Of a DNA stretch of 64,000 nt, positions 29,069 to 37,365 are shown in pieces. Both the position numbers and the translations under genes were made by a program. Position 1 is the stretch's first letter; the number at the start of each line of letters is the position of its first letter. Location of the stretch: the NCBI GenBank assembly GCA_023461075.1, contig JAEWNY010000076.1, forward strand, positions 1-64,000, read 5' to 3'. Source of the stretch: Pseudomonadota bacterium. GTDB lineage: Bacteria; Pseudomonadota; Gammaproteobacteria; Xanthomonadales; Xanthomonadaceae. The notes below the pieces were generated by a model that saw only the letters and a list, made by a program, of their open reading frames with translations, was not told the DNA's origin and searched no databases.

Positions 29069-30286
29069 TTAACCAGCGATCAGCCGCACCCGCGCGAAGT
29101 TGCGCTTGCCGACCGCGACCACCCCTTCGAAGCCGGGGGCGAATACGCGGGCGGCATCCTCGAACACCTCGCCATCCACGCGCACCGCACGCTCCTTCAG
29201 CTTGCGGCTGCCCTCGGCGTTGCTCGGGGTGATGCCGGCGGCGGTCAGCAACGCGGCGATGCGCAGGCCTTCGGCCGGCACCACCACGTCCTGCAGCGGC
29301 AGGTTGGCGATGTCGCCCTCGCCGCGCACCGCCGCATGCCAGCCGGCGACCGCGGTGTCGGCGGCGGCATCGTCGTGGAAACGCGTTGCGAGTTCGCGCG
29401 CCAGTCGCAATTTCACGTCGCGGGGGTTGAGCGCGCCGGCCTCGATTTCGTCGCGCAGGCGCTTCGCCTCGTCGATGGAAATGTCGAAGCTGAGCAGGTC
29501 GATCCACTTCCACATCAGCTCATCGCCGATCTTCATGGTTTTGGTGACGATGTCGATCGCCGGCTCGTCGATGCCGATGTAGTTGCCGAGCGACTTCGAC
29601 ATTTTCTGCACGCCATCGATGCCTTCGAGGAGCGGCATCGTCAACACGATCTGCGCCTTCTGCCCCGCCCCTTCCTGCAGCGCGCGGCCCATCAACAGGT
29701 TGAACTTCTGGTCGGTGCCGCCGAGTTCGACATCGCTCTCCAGCGCCACCGAGTCGTAGCCCTGCGCCAGCGGGTAGAGGAATTCGTGGATCGAGATCGG
29801 TTGCTGCGATGCATAGCGCTTGGCGAAGTCGTCGCGCTCGAGCATGCGCGCAACGGTCAACTGGCCGGCCAGCCGCACCATGTCGGCAGCGGTCATCTTG
29901 TCGAACCACTCGCTGTTGAAGCGCAGTTCGGTTTTCTCGCGGTCGAGGATCTTGAACACCTGCGTGGCGTAGGTCTCGGCATTGCGCATCACGTCCTCGC
30001 GGGTCAGCGGCTTGCGGGTGGCGTTCTTGCCGGTCGGGTCGCCGATCATTCCGGTGAAATCGCCGATCAGGAAGATCACCTGGTGGCCCAGGTCCTGGAA
30101 CTGGCGCAGCTTGTTGATCAGCACGGTGTGGCCGAGGTGCAGGTCCGGTGCGGTCGGGTCGAAGCCGGCCTTGATCCGCAGGGGACGCGCTTCCTTGAGG
30201 CGCGACTCCAGTTCGTCGCGCTTGAGCAGTTCGTCACTGCCGCGGGCGATCAGGTCGAGGGCTTGCTGGAGGGGAGCTTGGGACAC
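29069..30286 (-). CDS. tyrS: Tyrosyl-tRNA synthetase
   Basis: 405 residues, of the short class with a C-terminal S4 RNA-binding domain (about 345-405, [28 protein letters not shown]). Class I signatures: HLGH at 50-53 and KMSKS in [12 protein letters not shown] near 237. [16 protein letters not shown] and [12 protein letters not shown] are TyrRS landmarks for tyrosine selection. It charges tRNA-Tyr in the cytoplasm. Divergent from the M23 peptidase gene across 163 nt, the arrangement seen in many Xanthomonads and Pseudomonads (with anmK close by). Confidence 0.97.
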   Translation of the reverse strand: MSQAPLQQALDLIARGSDELLKRDELESRLKEARPLRIKAGFDPTAPDLHLGHTVLINKLRQFQDLGHQVIFLIGDFTGMIGDPTGKNATRKPLTREDVMRNAETYATQVFKILDREKTELRFNSEWFDKMTAADMVRLAGQLTVARMLERDDFAKRYASQQPISIHEFLYPLAQGYDSVALESDVELGGTDQKFNLLMGRALQEGAGQKAQIVLTMPLLEGIDGVQKMSKSLGNYIGIDEPAIDIVTKTMKIGDELMWKWIDLLSFDISIDEAKRLRDEIEAGALNPRDVKLRLARELATRFHDDAAADTAVAGWHAAVRGEGDIANLPLQDVVVPAEGLRIAALLTAAGITPSNAEGSRKLKERAVRVDGEVFEDAARVFAPGFEGVVAVGKRNFARVRLIAG

Positions 30287-30449
30287 GGGAGTTTCCTGAA
30301 TACGCAGTATTGGCGGTGGCGAATGGTAAATCTTCCGTTAAATTTGACCTTCGCCAAAAAAGCCAACGAGATCAATGGTTTGACGCCGGCTTTTCAGGTC
30401 TTTATGGTACCGCGCAGACATCGCCGTCACGTGGCGTGGAGATTGCTGA

Positions 30450-31919
30450 ATGAGCGCTTCCGGCTCGCGCGACATCCGACAAGACAAGTTGCGCGCGACC
30501 CGCGCCGAAGCCCTGCAACGCTATGCGTTGCGCATCCCCACTTCACTCAATGGCCGCTGGTCGCGCCGGCAGTGGGCGCATGCCAGCCTGTTCGCCAGCA
30601 TCCTCGTCCTGCTTGGTGCGCTGGTGCCCGGCCTGGACCAGGCGCTGGCCCTGCCGCAGCATTCGCAGCGTGCATCGTTGGCATTGCCGTTGCCGCAGAT
30701 CGGGCCGAAGCAGGCCAAGGCCGGACCGACCCGCAAGGGCGACAGTTGGCAGGTGGTCAACGTGCGCGCAGGCGAGACCGCGGGCGCGATCTTCGAACAA
30801 CTGCAGATTCCGCAATCCGATCTGGCGCGCCTGCTCAAGTATCCCGGTGTCAACATGGAGATGCGCCGGCTGCGTCCGGGTGCCGAGATCGCGTTCGACC
30901 TGCCGGCCGGCGGCCCGCTGCGCGGCTTCCGCTACACGCGGCTGGGCGAGAAAGTCGAGCTGGACCTGACCGGCGCGAAGATCACCGAGACCGCAGTGCC
31001 GCAGCAGGTCGACGTGCGCACGGTGGTGCTGTCGGGCAAGGTCGGCGATTCGCTGCTCGATTCCGCGCGCAAGGTCGGACTGACCTCGCAGAACCTCAAG
31101 GAGTTGACCGACGACATCTTCAAGTACGACGTCGATTTCGATTCCGATCTCGACCAGAACGATCGCTTCAGCGTGGTGGTCGACCAGACCTGGAAGGACG
31201 GCAAGCTGGTCGATACCGGCCCGGTGCTGGCCGCCACCATCACCGCCGATGGCAAGCTGTTCTCCGGCTTCCTGTTCGAGCGCGAAGGCAAGCCGGGCTA
31301 TTACACCGCCGAAGGCCGTTCGCTGGAACGCGCCTTCATCCGCATGCCGATCCCGTATGCGCGGCTCTCGTCGGGCTTCGGTGGCCGTCGTCACCCGGTG
31401 CTGGGCAAGTTCCGCATGCACAAGGGCGTCGACTACGCCGCCGGCACCGGCACCCCGATCATGGCCGCCGGCGACGCCGTGGTGAAGTCGGTCGGCTGGC
31501 ACAACGGCTACGGCAAGGCGGTCGAACTCTCGCACGGCGAAGGCAAGACCACGTTCTACGCGCACATGTCGCGCTTCGCCAGGATCCGCCCCGGCCAGCG
31601 CATCGTGCAGGGCACGGTGATCGGCTACGTCGGCAGCACCGGCATGTCGACCGGGCCACACCTGCACTACGAGTTCCGCGTCAACGGCGTGCATCGCAAT
31701 CCGCTGTCGATGATGCTGCCGCCGCCGGCTCCGCTGTCCGGCAGCCTGCTGGCCGAATTCCGCGGCGAGACCCGGCGCGCGCTGGGCAAGATCCGCGAAG
31801 TCGAGAACATCGTCTTCCAGGGCGAGGAAGAGCCGCAGCTGGCCGCCGTGCCGGCCAGACAGGGTGGCCGGCCGATGACGATACCCACGCAACAAGCCGC
31901 ACGCGGCAAGCGCGGCTGA
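30450..31919 (+). CDS. M23-family murein DD-endopeptidase (MepM-like)
   Basis: 489 residues. One membrane anchor or signal at about 44-66, a LysM/OapA-like region (about 90-180) with [19 protein letters not shown], a second beta domain, and a C-terminal LytM domain (about 300-420). Unlike EnvC in this window, zinc ligands are kept: MHKGVDYA (HxxxD) and GPHLHYEF (HxH). It should cut peptide cross-links to allow wall growth. It lies between tyrS and anmK, a common order. TTGACC at 30344 resembles a -35 but no partner -10 was found. A terminator follows the stop. Confidence 0.93.
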   Translation: MSASGSRDIRQDKLRATRAEALQRYALRIPTSLNGRWSRRQWAHASLFASILVLLGALVPGLDQALALPQHSQRASLALPLPQIGPKQAKAGPTRKGDSWQVVNVRAGETAGAIFEQLQIPQSDLARLLKYPGVNMEMRRLRPGAEIAFDLPAGGPLRGFRYTRLGEKVELDLTGAKITETAVPQQVDVRTVVLSGKVGDSLLDSARKVGLTSQNLKELTDDIFKYDVDFDSDLDQNDRFSVVVDQTWKDGKLVDTGPVLAATITADGKLFSGFLFEREGKPGYYTAEGRSLERAFIRMPIPYARLSSGFGGRRHPVLGKFRMHKGVDYAAGTGTPIMAAGDAVVKSVGWHNGYGKAVELSHGEGKTTFYAHMSRFARIRPGQRIVQGTVIGYVGSTGMSTGPHLHYEFRVNGVHRNPLSMMLPPPAPLSGSLLAEFRGETRRALGKIREVENIVFQGEEEPQLAAVPARQGGRPMTIPTQQAARGKRG

Positions 31920-31950
31920 TCGACGTACCCGCATCACCGAAGCCGAAGTA

Positions 31951-31979
31951 ACGCCGGCATGCGAGCCGGCGTTTTCATT
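31951..31979 (+). terminator. Rho-independent terminator after the M23 gene
   Basis: Perfect eight-base arms ACGCCGGC (31951-31958) and GCCGGCGT (31965-31972), loop ATGCGA, followed by TTTCATTT. It is 31 nt after the stop and 29 nt before anmK. Confidence 0.8.
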
Positions 31980-32007
31980 TGACCGGATCGCGCGGCACAC
32001 TGTGGCG

Positions 32008-33135
32008 ATGATCCCCTCGTCCAATCTTTACCTGGGCCTGATGTCCGGCACCAGCGCCGATGGCATCGATGCCGCGATCGTGCGTTTCGAAGGCGGTGCC
32101 GACGGCGCGCCGCTGCAGGCCGAAGTGGTCGCAGCGCGCACCCTGCCGTGGGACCCGGACGTGCGTGCAAGGCTGGTCTGGTTGGGCCAGGGCGGCGCGC
32201 TCGATTCGCTGGACGAACTCGGCGTACTCGATGCGCAGGTCGGCGAGGCGTTCGCCGAAGCCGCATTGGCGGTGCTGGCCGAAGCTGGCATCGATGCAGG
32301 CGAGATCGCCGCGATCGGCTCGCACGGGCAGACCGTGCGCCATCGCCCCTACGAGACGCATCCTTTCTCGCTGCAGATCGGCGATGCCGGGCGCATCGTC
32401 GAGCGCAGCGGCATCACCACCGTCGCCGATTTCCGCCGCCGCGACATCGCCGCCGGCGGCCACGGTGCGCCGCTGTTGCCCGCCCTGCATCACGCCCTGC
32501 TGCACGATGCCGGTGAGGATCGCGCGGTGCTCAACCTGGGCGGCATCGCCAACCTCACCCTGTTGCCGAAGGCGGGCGACGTGCGTGGCTTCGACACCGG
32601 CCCGGCCAATGCATTGATGGACCTGTGGTGCCACGAGCACAGCGGTCGGCCCTATGACGAGGGCGGCGCCTGGGGCGCGACCGGACAGGTTGACGACGCC
32701 CTGCTGGAGCGCCTGCTGGCCGATCCCTGGTTCGCCGCGCCGCCGCCGAAAAGCAGTGGCCGCGAGCATTTCCAGCGCGCATGGCTGGCGCCGAAGTTGA
32801 AGGGCGACGAATTGGCCGTCGATGTGCAGGCCAGCCTGCGCGAACTCACCGCGCGCACCATCGCCGATGCGCTGCGCGCCACCCAGCGCGACACCCGGCG
32901 ATTGCTGGTCTGCGGTGGCGGCGTGCACAACCCGGTGTTGATGCAGGCGTTGCGTAACGCGATGCCGGGCATGGTGGTGCAGTCCACCGCGGAACACGGC
33001 ATCGACCCGGATCACGTCGAGGCGATGGGTTTCGCCTGGTTGGCGCGACAGACGCTGCTGGGCCGCCCCGGCAACTTGGCCTCGGTCACCGGCGCGGCGG
33101 GTCCGCGCGTGCTAGGAGCGATCTATCCGGCGTGA
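32008..33135 (+). CDS. anmK: Anhydro-N-acetylmuramic acid kinase
   Basis: 375 residues from ATG 32008; a GTG two codons upstream is possible. [14 protein letters not shown] at 10-23 is the ATP-binding phosphate loop of AnmK; ICGSHGQT-type residues appear as [23 protein letters not shown] follows, and [12 protein letters not shown] carries catalytic Asp. The enzyme opens and phosphorylates anhydroMurNAc, released from peptidoglycan fragments imported by AmpG, giving MurNAc-6-phosphate. The ampG gene lies just downstream on the other strand, converging across 106 nt. Confidence 0.96.
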   Translation: MIPSSNLYLGLMSGTSADGIDAAIVRFEGGADGAPLQAEVVAARTLPWDPDVRARLVWLGQGGALDSLDELGVLDAQVGEAFAEAALAVLAEAGIDAGEIAAIGSHGQTVRHRPYETHPFSLQIGDAGRIVERSGITTVADFRRRDIAAGGHGAPLLPALHHALLHDAGEDRAVLNLGGIANLTLLPKAGDVRGFDTGPANALMDLWCHEHSGRPYDEGGAWGATGQVDDALLERLLADPWFAAPPPKSSGREHFQRAWLAPKLKGDELAVDVQASLRELTARTIADALRATQRDTRRLLVCGGGVHNPVLMQALRNAMPGMVVQSTAEHGIDPDHVEAMGFAWLARQTLLGRPGNLASVTGAAGPRVLGAIYPA

Positions 33136-33241
33136 GCGGGCTGCGGGCGCGGATCGCCGCGCCGGCCCGGTTCCAAGGCGTGGTTTCGTGATTTTCGTAG
33201 CACCCGGCGTGCGGCGTCGGTGCATCGCGCCGCCGATCCCC

Positions 33242-34591
33242 TCAACCGGAATCGGCTCCGGGCGGCGCCTTGACGCTGCGCGCGGATTCCTCGTCATCGC
33301 CCATGTGGATGCGCGGCAGCATCCAGAAGAACAGCAGCACGGCCGGGATCGCGACCAATGTCGTGATCCAGAAGTAGGTGCCGTAGCCGGTCTGCTCGAC
33401 GATGCCGCCGGACACTGCACTGAGCAGCTTGCCGGGCAGCATCACCAGCGAGGAGAACAGGGCGAATTGCGTGGCCGAGAAGCGCTGGTTGACCAGGGCG
33501 GTCAGGAACGCGGAAAGCGTCGTGCCCTGGAAGCCCTGCGACAGATTGTCCACGGAGATCGCGAGCGTGAGCTTGCCGAGGTCGCCGTTCGCGCCCTCCA
33601 GCCAGACGAAGATGAGGTTGCTGATCGCGCCCAGCACCACGCCGACCAGCAGCGGCCATCGAACGCCCCAGCGCGCGATGGCGATGCCGGCCAGGAACAC
33701 CCCGGCAATGCCGATCCACACGCCGTAGACCTTGCTGATCGCGCCGATTTCGGTCTTGGTATAGCCCTGGTCGATGTAGAACGGGGCCATGATGCCGCCG
33801 CCGAGCGACTGGTCGGACACCTTGGCCAGCAGGATGAAGGCGAGCAGGCCGACAGCGAGCGTCGGCCCGAAGCGGCGGAAGAAATCGGCGAACGGCTCCA
33901 CCACGCCTTCGCGCAGTCCTTGGCTCCAGTTCTCGGTCTTGACCCGCAGCACGTCCGGCTCGCGCGCGAAGAACACCGCAGCCACCGGGATCAGCATCAC
34001 CAGCGCCATCGCCCGATAGACCATCGGCCACGGCAGGTGGTCGGCCAGCACCAGCGCCAGCGCGCCGGTGATGATCAGCGCGATGCGATAGCCGAGCGAA
34101 TAGGTGGAGAGCAGCGCGCCCTGCTCCTTGCGCGGCGCGATCTCCACGCGATACGCATCCACGCCGATGTCCAGCGTCGCCCCGGCAAACGCCGCCCCCA
34201 GCGTCACCCAGACGAACGGCGCGAGGCGATCGGGGGTCAGCTGCGCCATCACCAGCAATGCCGCGATCACCAGCAGCAGCGCGAGCAGGATCCAGCCGCG
34301 GCGCAGGCCCAGCCGCCCGAACAGCGGCAAGCGCCAGCGATCGACCAGCGGCGCCCACAGGAACTTCAGCGTGTAGGCCAGGCCGGCGCTGGCGATCAGG
34401 GTGATCGACTTCAGGTCGATGTCGTTGTCCTTCAACCAGTACGCCAGGGTGCCGGCGACCAGCAGGAACGGCAGGCCGGAGGCGAAGCCGAAGAAGAACA
34501 TCGTCCACGCCGCCGGCTGCGTGAACGCCTTCCACACCGAGGGCCTGGCCGGCTTGGCCGGCATTTCGGGTTGCGCTTGCACGTCGCTCAT
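33242..34591 (-). CDS. ampG: AmpG-family muropeptide permease (MFS)
   Basis: 449 residues and about twelve membrane helices. Landmarks at the N-terminus are FFFGFASGLPFLLVAGTLAYWLKD and LAYTLKFLWAPLVDRWRLP, diagnostic of AmpG; GATLDIGVDAYRVE follows near residue 155. AmpG brings anhydromuropeptides from the periplasm into the cytoplasm for recycling and, in many species, for beta-lactamase induction. Its start lies seven bases after the xthA stop, so the two share a transcript. Convergent neighbour anmK acts on the imported sugar. Confidence 0.9.
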   Translation of the reverse strand: MSDVQAQPEMPAKPARPSVWKAFTQPAAWTMFFFGFASGLPFLLVAGTLAYWLKDNDIDLKSITLIASAGLAYTLKFLWAPLVDRWRLPLFGRLGLRRGWILLALLLVIAALLVMAQLTPDRLAPFVWVTLGAAFAGATLDIGVDAYRVEIAPRKEQGALLSTYSLGYRIALIITGALALVLADHLPWPMVYRAMALVMLIPVAAVFFAREPDVLRVKTENWSQGLREGVVEPFADFFRRFGPTLAVGLLAFILLAKVSDQSLGGGIMAPFYIDQGYTKTEIGAISKVYGVWIGIAGVFLAGIAIARWGVRWPLLVGVVLGAISNLIFVWLEGANGDLGKLTLAISVDNLSQGFQGTTLSAFLTALVNQRFSATQFALFSSLVMLPGKLLSAVSGGIVEQTGYGTYFWITTLVAIPAVLLFFWMLPRIHMGDDEESARSVKAPPGADSG

Positions 34592-34598
34592 CGGCGTC

Positions 34599-35423
34599 TC
34601 AGAAGGGGTGGTCGTAATCGACCAGGTAGGGCGCGTGGTCGGAGAATTTCGGTTCGGGGAAGATCGTCGCAGCGCGGATCTTCTTCGCCAGTTTCGGCGT
34701 CACCAGTTGGTAGTCGATGCGCCATCCGACGTTGTTCGCGCGGGCGGCGCCGCGCTGGCTCCACCAGCTGTATTCGACCGCATCGGGCTTGGCCACGCGG
34801 AAGGAATCCTTCCAGCCACTCTTGCGCGGGGCACTCAGGCCATCGTGGTGCTCGTCGTCGATCATCGAAGAGAGCCAACTGCGCTCGTGCGGAAGGCAGC
34901 CGGAGTTCTTCTGGTTGCCGGTCCAGTTCTTGATGTCATTGCGGGTGCGCACGATGTTCCAGTCGCCGCACAGCACGTACTCGCGGCCACTGGCCAGCCA
35001 CTCGTCCAGGATCGGTGCCAACCACTGCATCACGTCTTCCTTGACGCCCTGGCGCAGCTCGCCGGAACTGCCGGAGGGGATGTAGAAACTCACCACCGAG
35101 AGATTGCCGAAGCGGGCCTCGATGTAACGGCCCTCTTCATCGAAATCGGCACGTCCCAGCGCGGTGCGGACTTCATCGGGTTCACGGCGGCTGTAGATCG
35201 CCACGCCGCTGTAACCCTTCTTGACCGTCGAATCGCGGAAGTACGCGTGGTAGCCCCGCGGCAGGAATTGCTTGTCCAGCGCCGGCGTGCCGCGCAACTG
35301 GTGTTCCTGCGCCTTGGTTTCCTGCACGCACATGACATCGACATCCTGCAGGCGAAACCAGTCGAAGAAGCCCTTGCTCGCCGCCGAACGCAGGCCATTG
35401 GCGTTGAAACTGAGGATGCGCAT
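34599..35423 (-). CDS. xthA: Exodeoxyribonuclease III (AP endonuclease)
   Basis: 274 residues from ATG 35423; 21 extra upstream codons are open but unlike the family. Catalytic residues of the endonuclease/exonuclease/phosphatase fold are visible: Asn in FNANGLRSA, Glu in CVQETKAQ, Tyr in VSFYIPSG, Asp and Asn in CGDWNIVRT, and the terminal Asp-His in KFSDHAPYLV. It repairs abasic sites and blocked 3' ends. GCTATCAT on the minus strand (plus 35450-35457) is a well-placed -10 box 26 nt from the start. It leads ampG. Confidence 0.96.
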   Translation of the reverse strand: MRILSFNANGLRSAASKGFFDWFRLQDVDVMCVQETKAQEHQLRGTPALDKQFLPRGYHAYFRDSTVKKGYSGVAIYSRREPDEVRTALGRADFDEEGRYIEARFGNLSVVSFYIPSGSSGELRQGVKEDVMQWLAPILDEWLASGREYVLCGDWNIVRTRNDIKNWTGNQKNSGCLPHERSWLSSMIDDEHHDGLSAPRKSGWKDSFRVAKPDAVEYSWWSQRGAARANNVGWRIDYQLVTPKLAKKIRAATIFPEPKFSDHAPYLVDYDHPF

Positions 35424-35479
35424 GCGCTCTCCGGCGGGGATGTGGGACGATGATAGCAACCGCAGAAACACTCCTTCCG

Positions 35480-35992
35480 ATGCCACCTCCCGTGCTGATC
35501 CATGTCGCCCCGGTCACTCCGACCCTGGCCTCCGGCGTGCGCGCGGTGCAGGTCTCGGCCGAGCAGGCCGCGTTCGTCGGCAACACCGCGTTCAACCTGC
35601 TCGATGCCCAATCCGACCCGGCGTCTGAGCCGATGGCGATCCTTGCCAACGGTCGGGTAATCGGCTTCTACCGGCTGGATTTCGCCCCGCGTTCGGTGGT
35701 CGGCCGCGATCTGGGCACCCCGCACGCGGGCATCCGCGCGTTCTGCCTGGACCGTGCGCAACAAGGCCACGGCTACGGCATGCGCGCGGCCATCGCGATG
35801 GCCAACGATCTTGCGCGCCGTCATCGCGACCGGCGCATGCTGGTGCTCGCCGTGCATTGCTGCAACCGGATCGCCATCGCCACCTACCAGCGGGCCGGTT
35901 TCCTCCACAATGGCCACTACCTGCCGGGCGGACGCGCCGGCCTGCAGCAGGTGATGCTCCGGTTTCAACCCGCAACCCAGCCCGCCACATGA
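35480..35992 (+). CDS. GNAT-family N-acetyltransferase
   Basis: 170 residues from ATG 35480. The acetyl-CoA site is QQGHGYGMRAAIAMAN (RxxGxG/A variant) with YQRAGFLHNGHY near the end, the usual GNAT layout. The substrate is unknown. An earlier ATG at 35450 is in frame, but it overlaps the predicted -10 box of the divergent xthA gene, so I prefer 35480; neither has a good ribosome site. The stop overlaps the pyrE start by ATGA, which implies coupled translation. Confidence 0.85.
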   Translation: MPPPVLIHVAPVTPTLASGVRAVQVSAEQAAFVGNTAFNLLDAQSDPASEPMAILANGRVIGFYRLDFAPRSVVGRDLGTPHAGIRAFCLDRAQQGHGYGMRAAIAMANDLARRHRDRRMLVLAVHCCNRIAIATYQRAGFLHNGHYLPGGRAGLQQVMLRFQPATQPAT

Positions 35993-36639
35993 CTGACCAT
36001 CGCACCCGTTTCCTCGAAGCCGCCCTTGCCGCGGACGCCCTGCGCTTCGGCGAATTCACCCTGAAGTCCGGCCGCGACAGCCCGTACTTCTTCAACGCCG
36101 GCCGCTTCGATTCCGGTGCGGCGCTCACCGCGCTGGGACGCGCGTATGCCGATGCGATCAGCGAAAGCCGCATCGGTTTCGATCTGCTATTCGGGCCGGC
36201 CTACAAGGGCATTCCGCTGGCCACTGCGGTGGCCTGCGCGATGGCCGCCGACGGCCGCGACATCCCGGTGGCCTTCAACCGCAAGGAGGCGAAGGCGCAT
36301 GGCGAAGGCGGCAGGCTGATCGGCGCGCCGATGGCCGGCCGCCGCGTGTTGATCGTCGATGACGTGATCACCGCCGGCACCGCGATCCGCGAGGCGCTGG
36401 GTTTGATCGCCGACGCCGGGGGACAGGTGGCGGGGATCGTCATTGGCCTGGACCGCCAGGAAGTGGTGCGCGAGGGCGATCCGCGCTCGGCCGCGCAGGC
36501 GGTCGGCCAGGAACACGGCATTCCCGTCGTGGCGGTCGCGACGCTCTCGGACCTGCTAGATTTCTCCACCCGGCGGCCGGATCTGGCGGCATGGCGCGAT
36601 GCGCTGGCCGGTTATCGCCAGCGCTACGGCGCCGCCTGA
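35989..36639 (+). CDS. pyrE: Orotate phosphoribosyltransferase
   Basis: 216 residues. Joins orotate and PRPP to form OMP in pyrimidine synthesis. FGEFTLKSGRDSPYFFNAG is the N-terminal PyrE signature, FGPAYKGIPLA binds orotate, FNRKEAKAHGEGG is the catalytic loop, and VLIVDDVITAGTA is the PRPP-binding motif near residue 122. The start is set by the ATGA overlap with the GNAT gene. The order xthA, then pyrE close by, occurs widely in gammaproteobacteria. Confidence 0.97.
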   Translation: MTDHRTRFLEAALAADALRFGEFTLKSGRDSPYFFNAGRFDSGAALTALGRAYADAISESRIGFDLLFGPAYKGIPLATAVACAMAADGRDIPVAFNRKEAKAHGEGGRLIGAPMAGRRVLIVDDVITAGTAIREALGLIADAGGQVAGIVIGLDRQEVVREGDPRSAAQAVGQEHGIPVVAVATLSDLLDFSTRRPDLAAWRDALAGYRQRYGAA

Positions 36640-36662
36640 CGGGTCAATACGGGGAAATCGAA

Positions 36663-37361
36663 ATGAAAGCGCTTCAACGCAGTGGCCTTGCCATCGCGCT
36701 CCTGGCCACCGCCTCCACCGTCATGGCCCAGAAATCCGAACCACAGAAGAAGCTCTATTGCTGGGATGAAGGCGGCCGCCGCGTGTGTGGTGACGCGCTG
36801 CCCGCATCCGCCCTCGACAAGGCGCGCACCGAGGTCAGCAGCCGCAGCGGCTTGGCCGGCAACCGCATCGACCGGGCATTGACCGAGCAGGAGCGCCAGG
36901 CACTTGCCGAGCGGCAGGCCGTCGCCGCCGCCGATGCCGAGGTGCTCGCCGCGGAACATCGCCGCGACTTGGCCTTGGCCGAATCCTACGATTCCGAGCA
37001 AGCCCTGCGTGATGCCTTCAAGATCCGCTACGAGATCACCGACGAAGGCTTGAAGACCACGCGCATGGGTATCGACAACCAGCGCAGGGTGCTGTTGCAG
37101 TTGCTCAACGCCGCCGCCAACGCCGAGCTGAAGGGCGGCAACGTGCCCGCCAAACTGGCCCGGAACGTCCAGACCCAACGCATCGCGGTGGTCGATGCGA
37201 GTCGCGCGCACCGGATCCTGGAAGAGGAGCGCTCGGCGCTGGATACGCAACTGGCCGAAGCGATCGCCCGCTATCGCAAGGCCAAGGGCATTGCCTCGCC
37301 CGACGAAGCCGCGCCGGCCAGCCCGGCGACACCGTCATCGACGACGGCGCCGGCCGGCTGA
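36663..37361 (+). CDS. Periplasmic coiled-coil protein with N-terminal DUF4124-like segment
   Basis: 232 residues. Signal peptide 1-22 (ending VMA). Residues 30-45 (KLYCWDEGGRRVCGDA) resemble the short DUF4124 motif, with Cys33 and Cys42 able to form a disulfide. The rest is helical, charged and Ala rich (about 75-215), likely coiled coil, with an Ala/Pro/Ser/Thr tail. The start has GGGGAAATCGAA upstream. It follows pyrE by 23 nt and converges with the phosphomannomutase gene, four bases away. Function unknown; homologues are restricted to Xanthomonads as far as I recall. Confidence 0.75.
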   Translation: MKALQRSGLAIALLATASTVMAQKSEPQKKLYCWDEGGRRVCGDALPASALDKARTEVSSRSGLAGNRIDRALTEQERQALAERQAVAAADAEVLAAEHRRDLALAESYDSEQALRDAFKIRYEITDEGLKTTRMGIDNQRRVLLQLLNAAANAELKGGNVPAKLARNVQTQRIAVVDASRAHRILEEERSALDTQLAEAIARYRKAKGIASPDEAAPASPATPSSTTAPAG

Positions 37362-37365
37362 TCCG

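Noticed and set aside
30344..30349. TTGACC as -35 of the M23 gene
   Set aside because: No acceptable -10 at 16-18 bases downstream.
33146..33163. Seven-base hairpin GGCGCGG / CCGCGCC after anmK as a terminator
   Set aside because: No T tract on either strand and low-complexity GC sequence; chance is likely.
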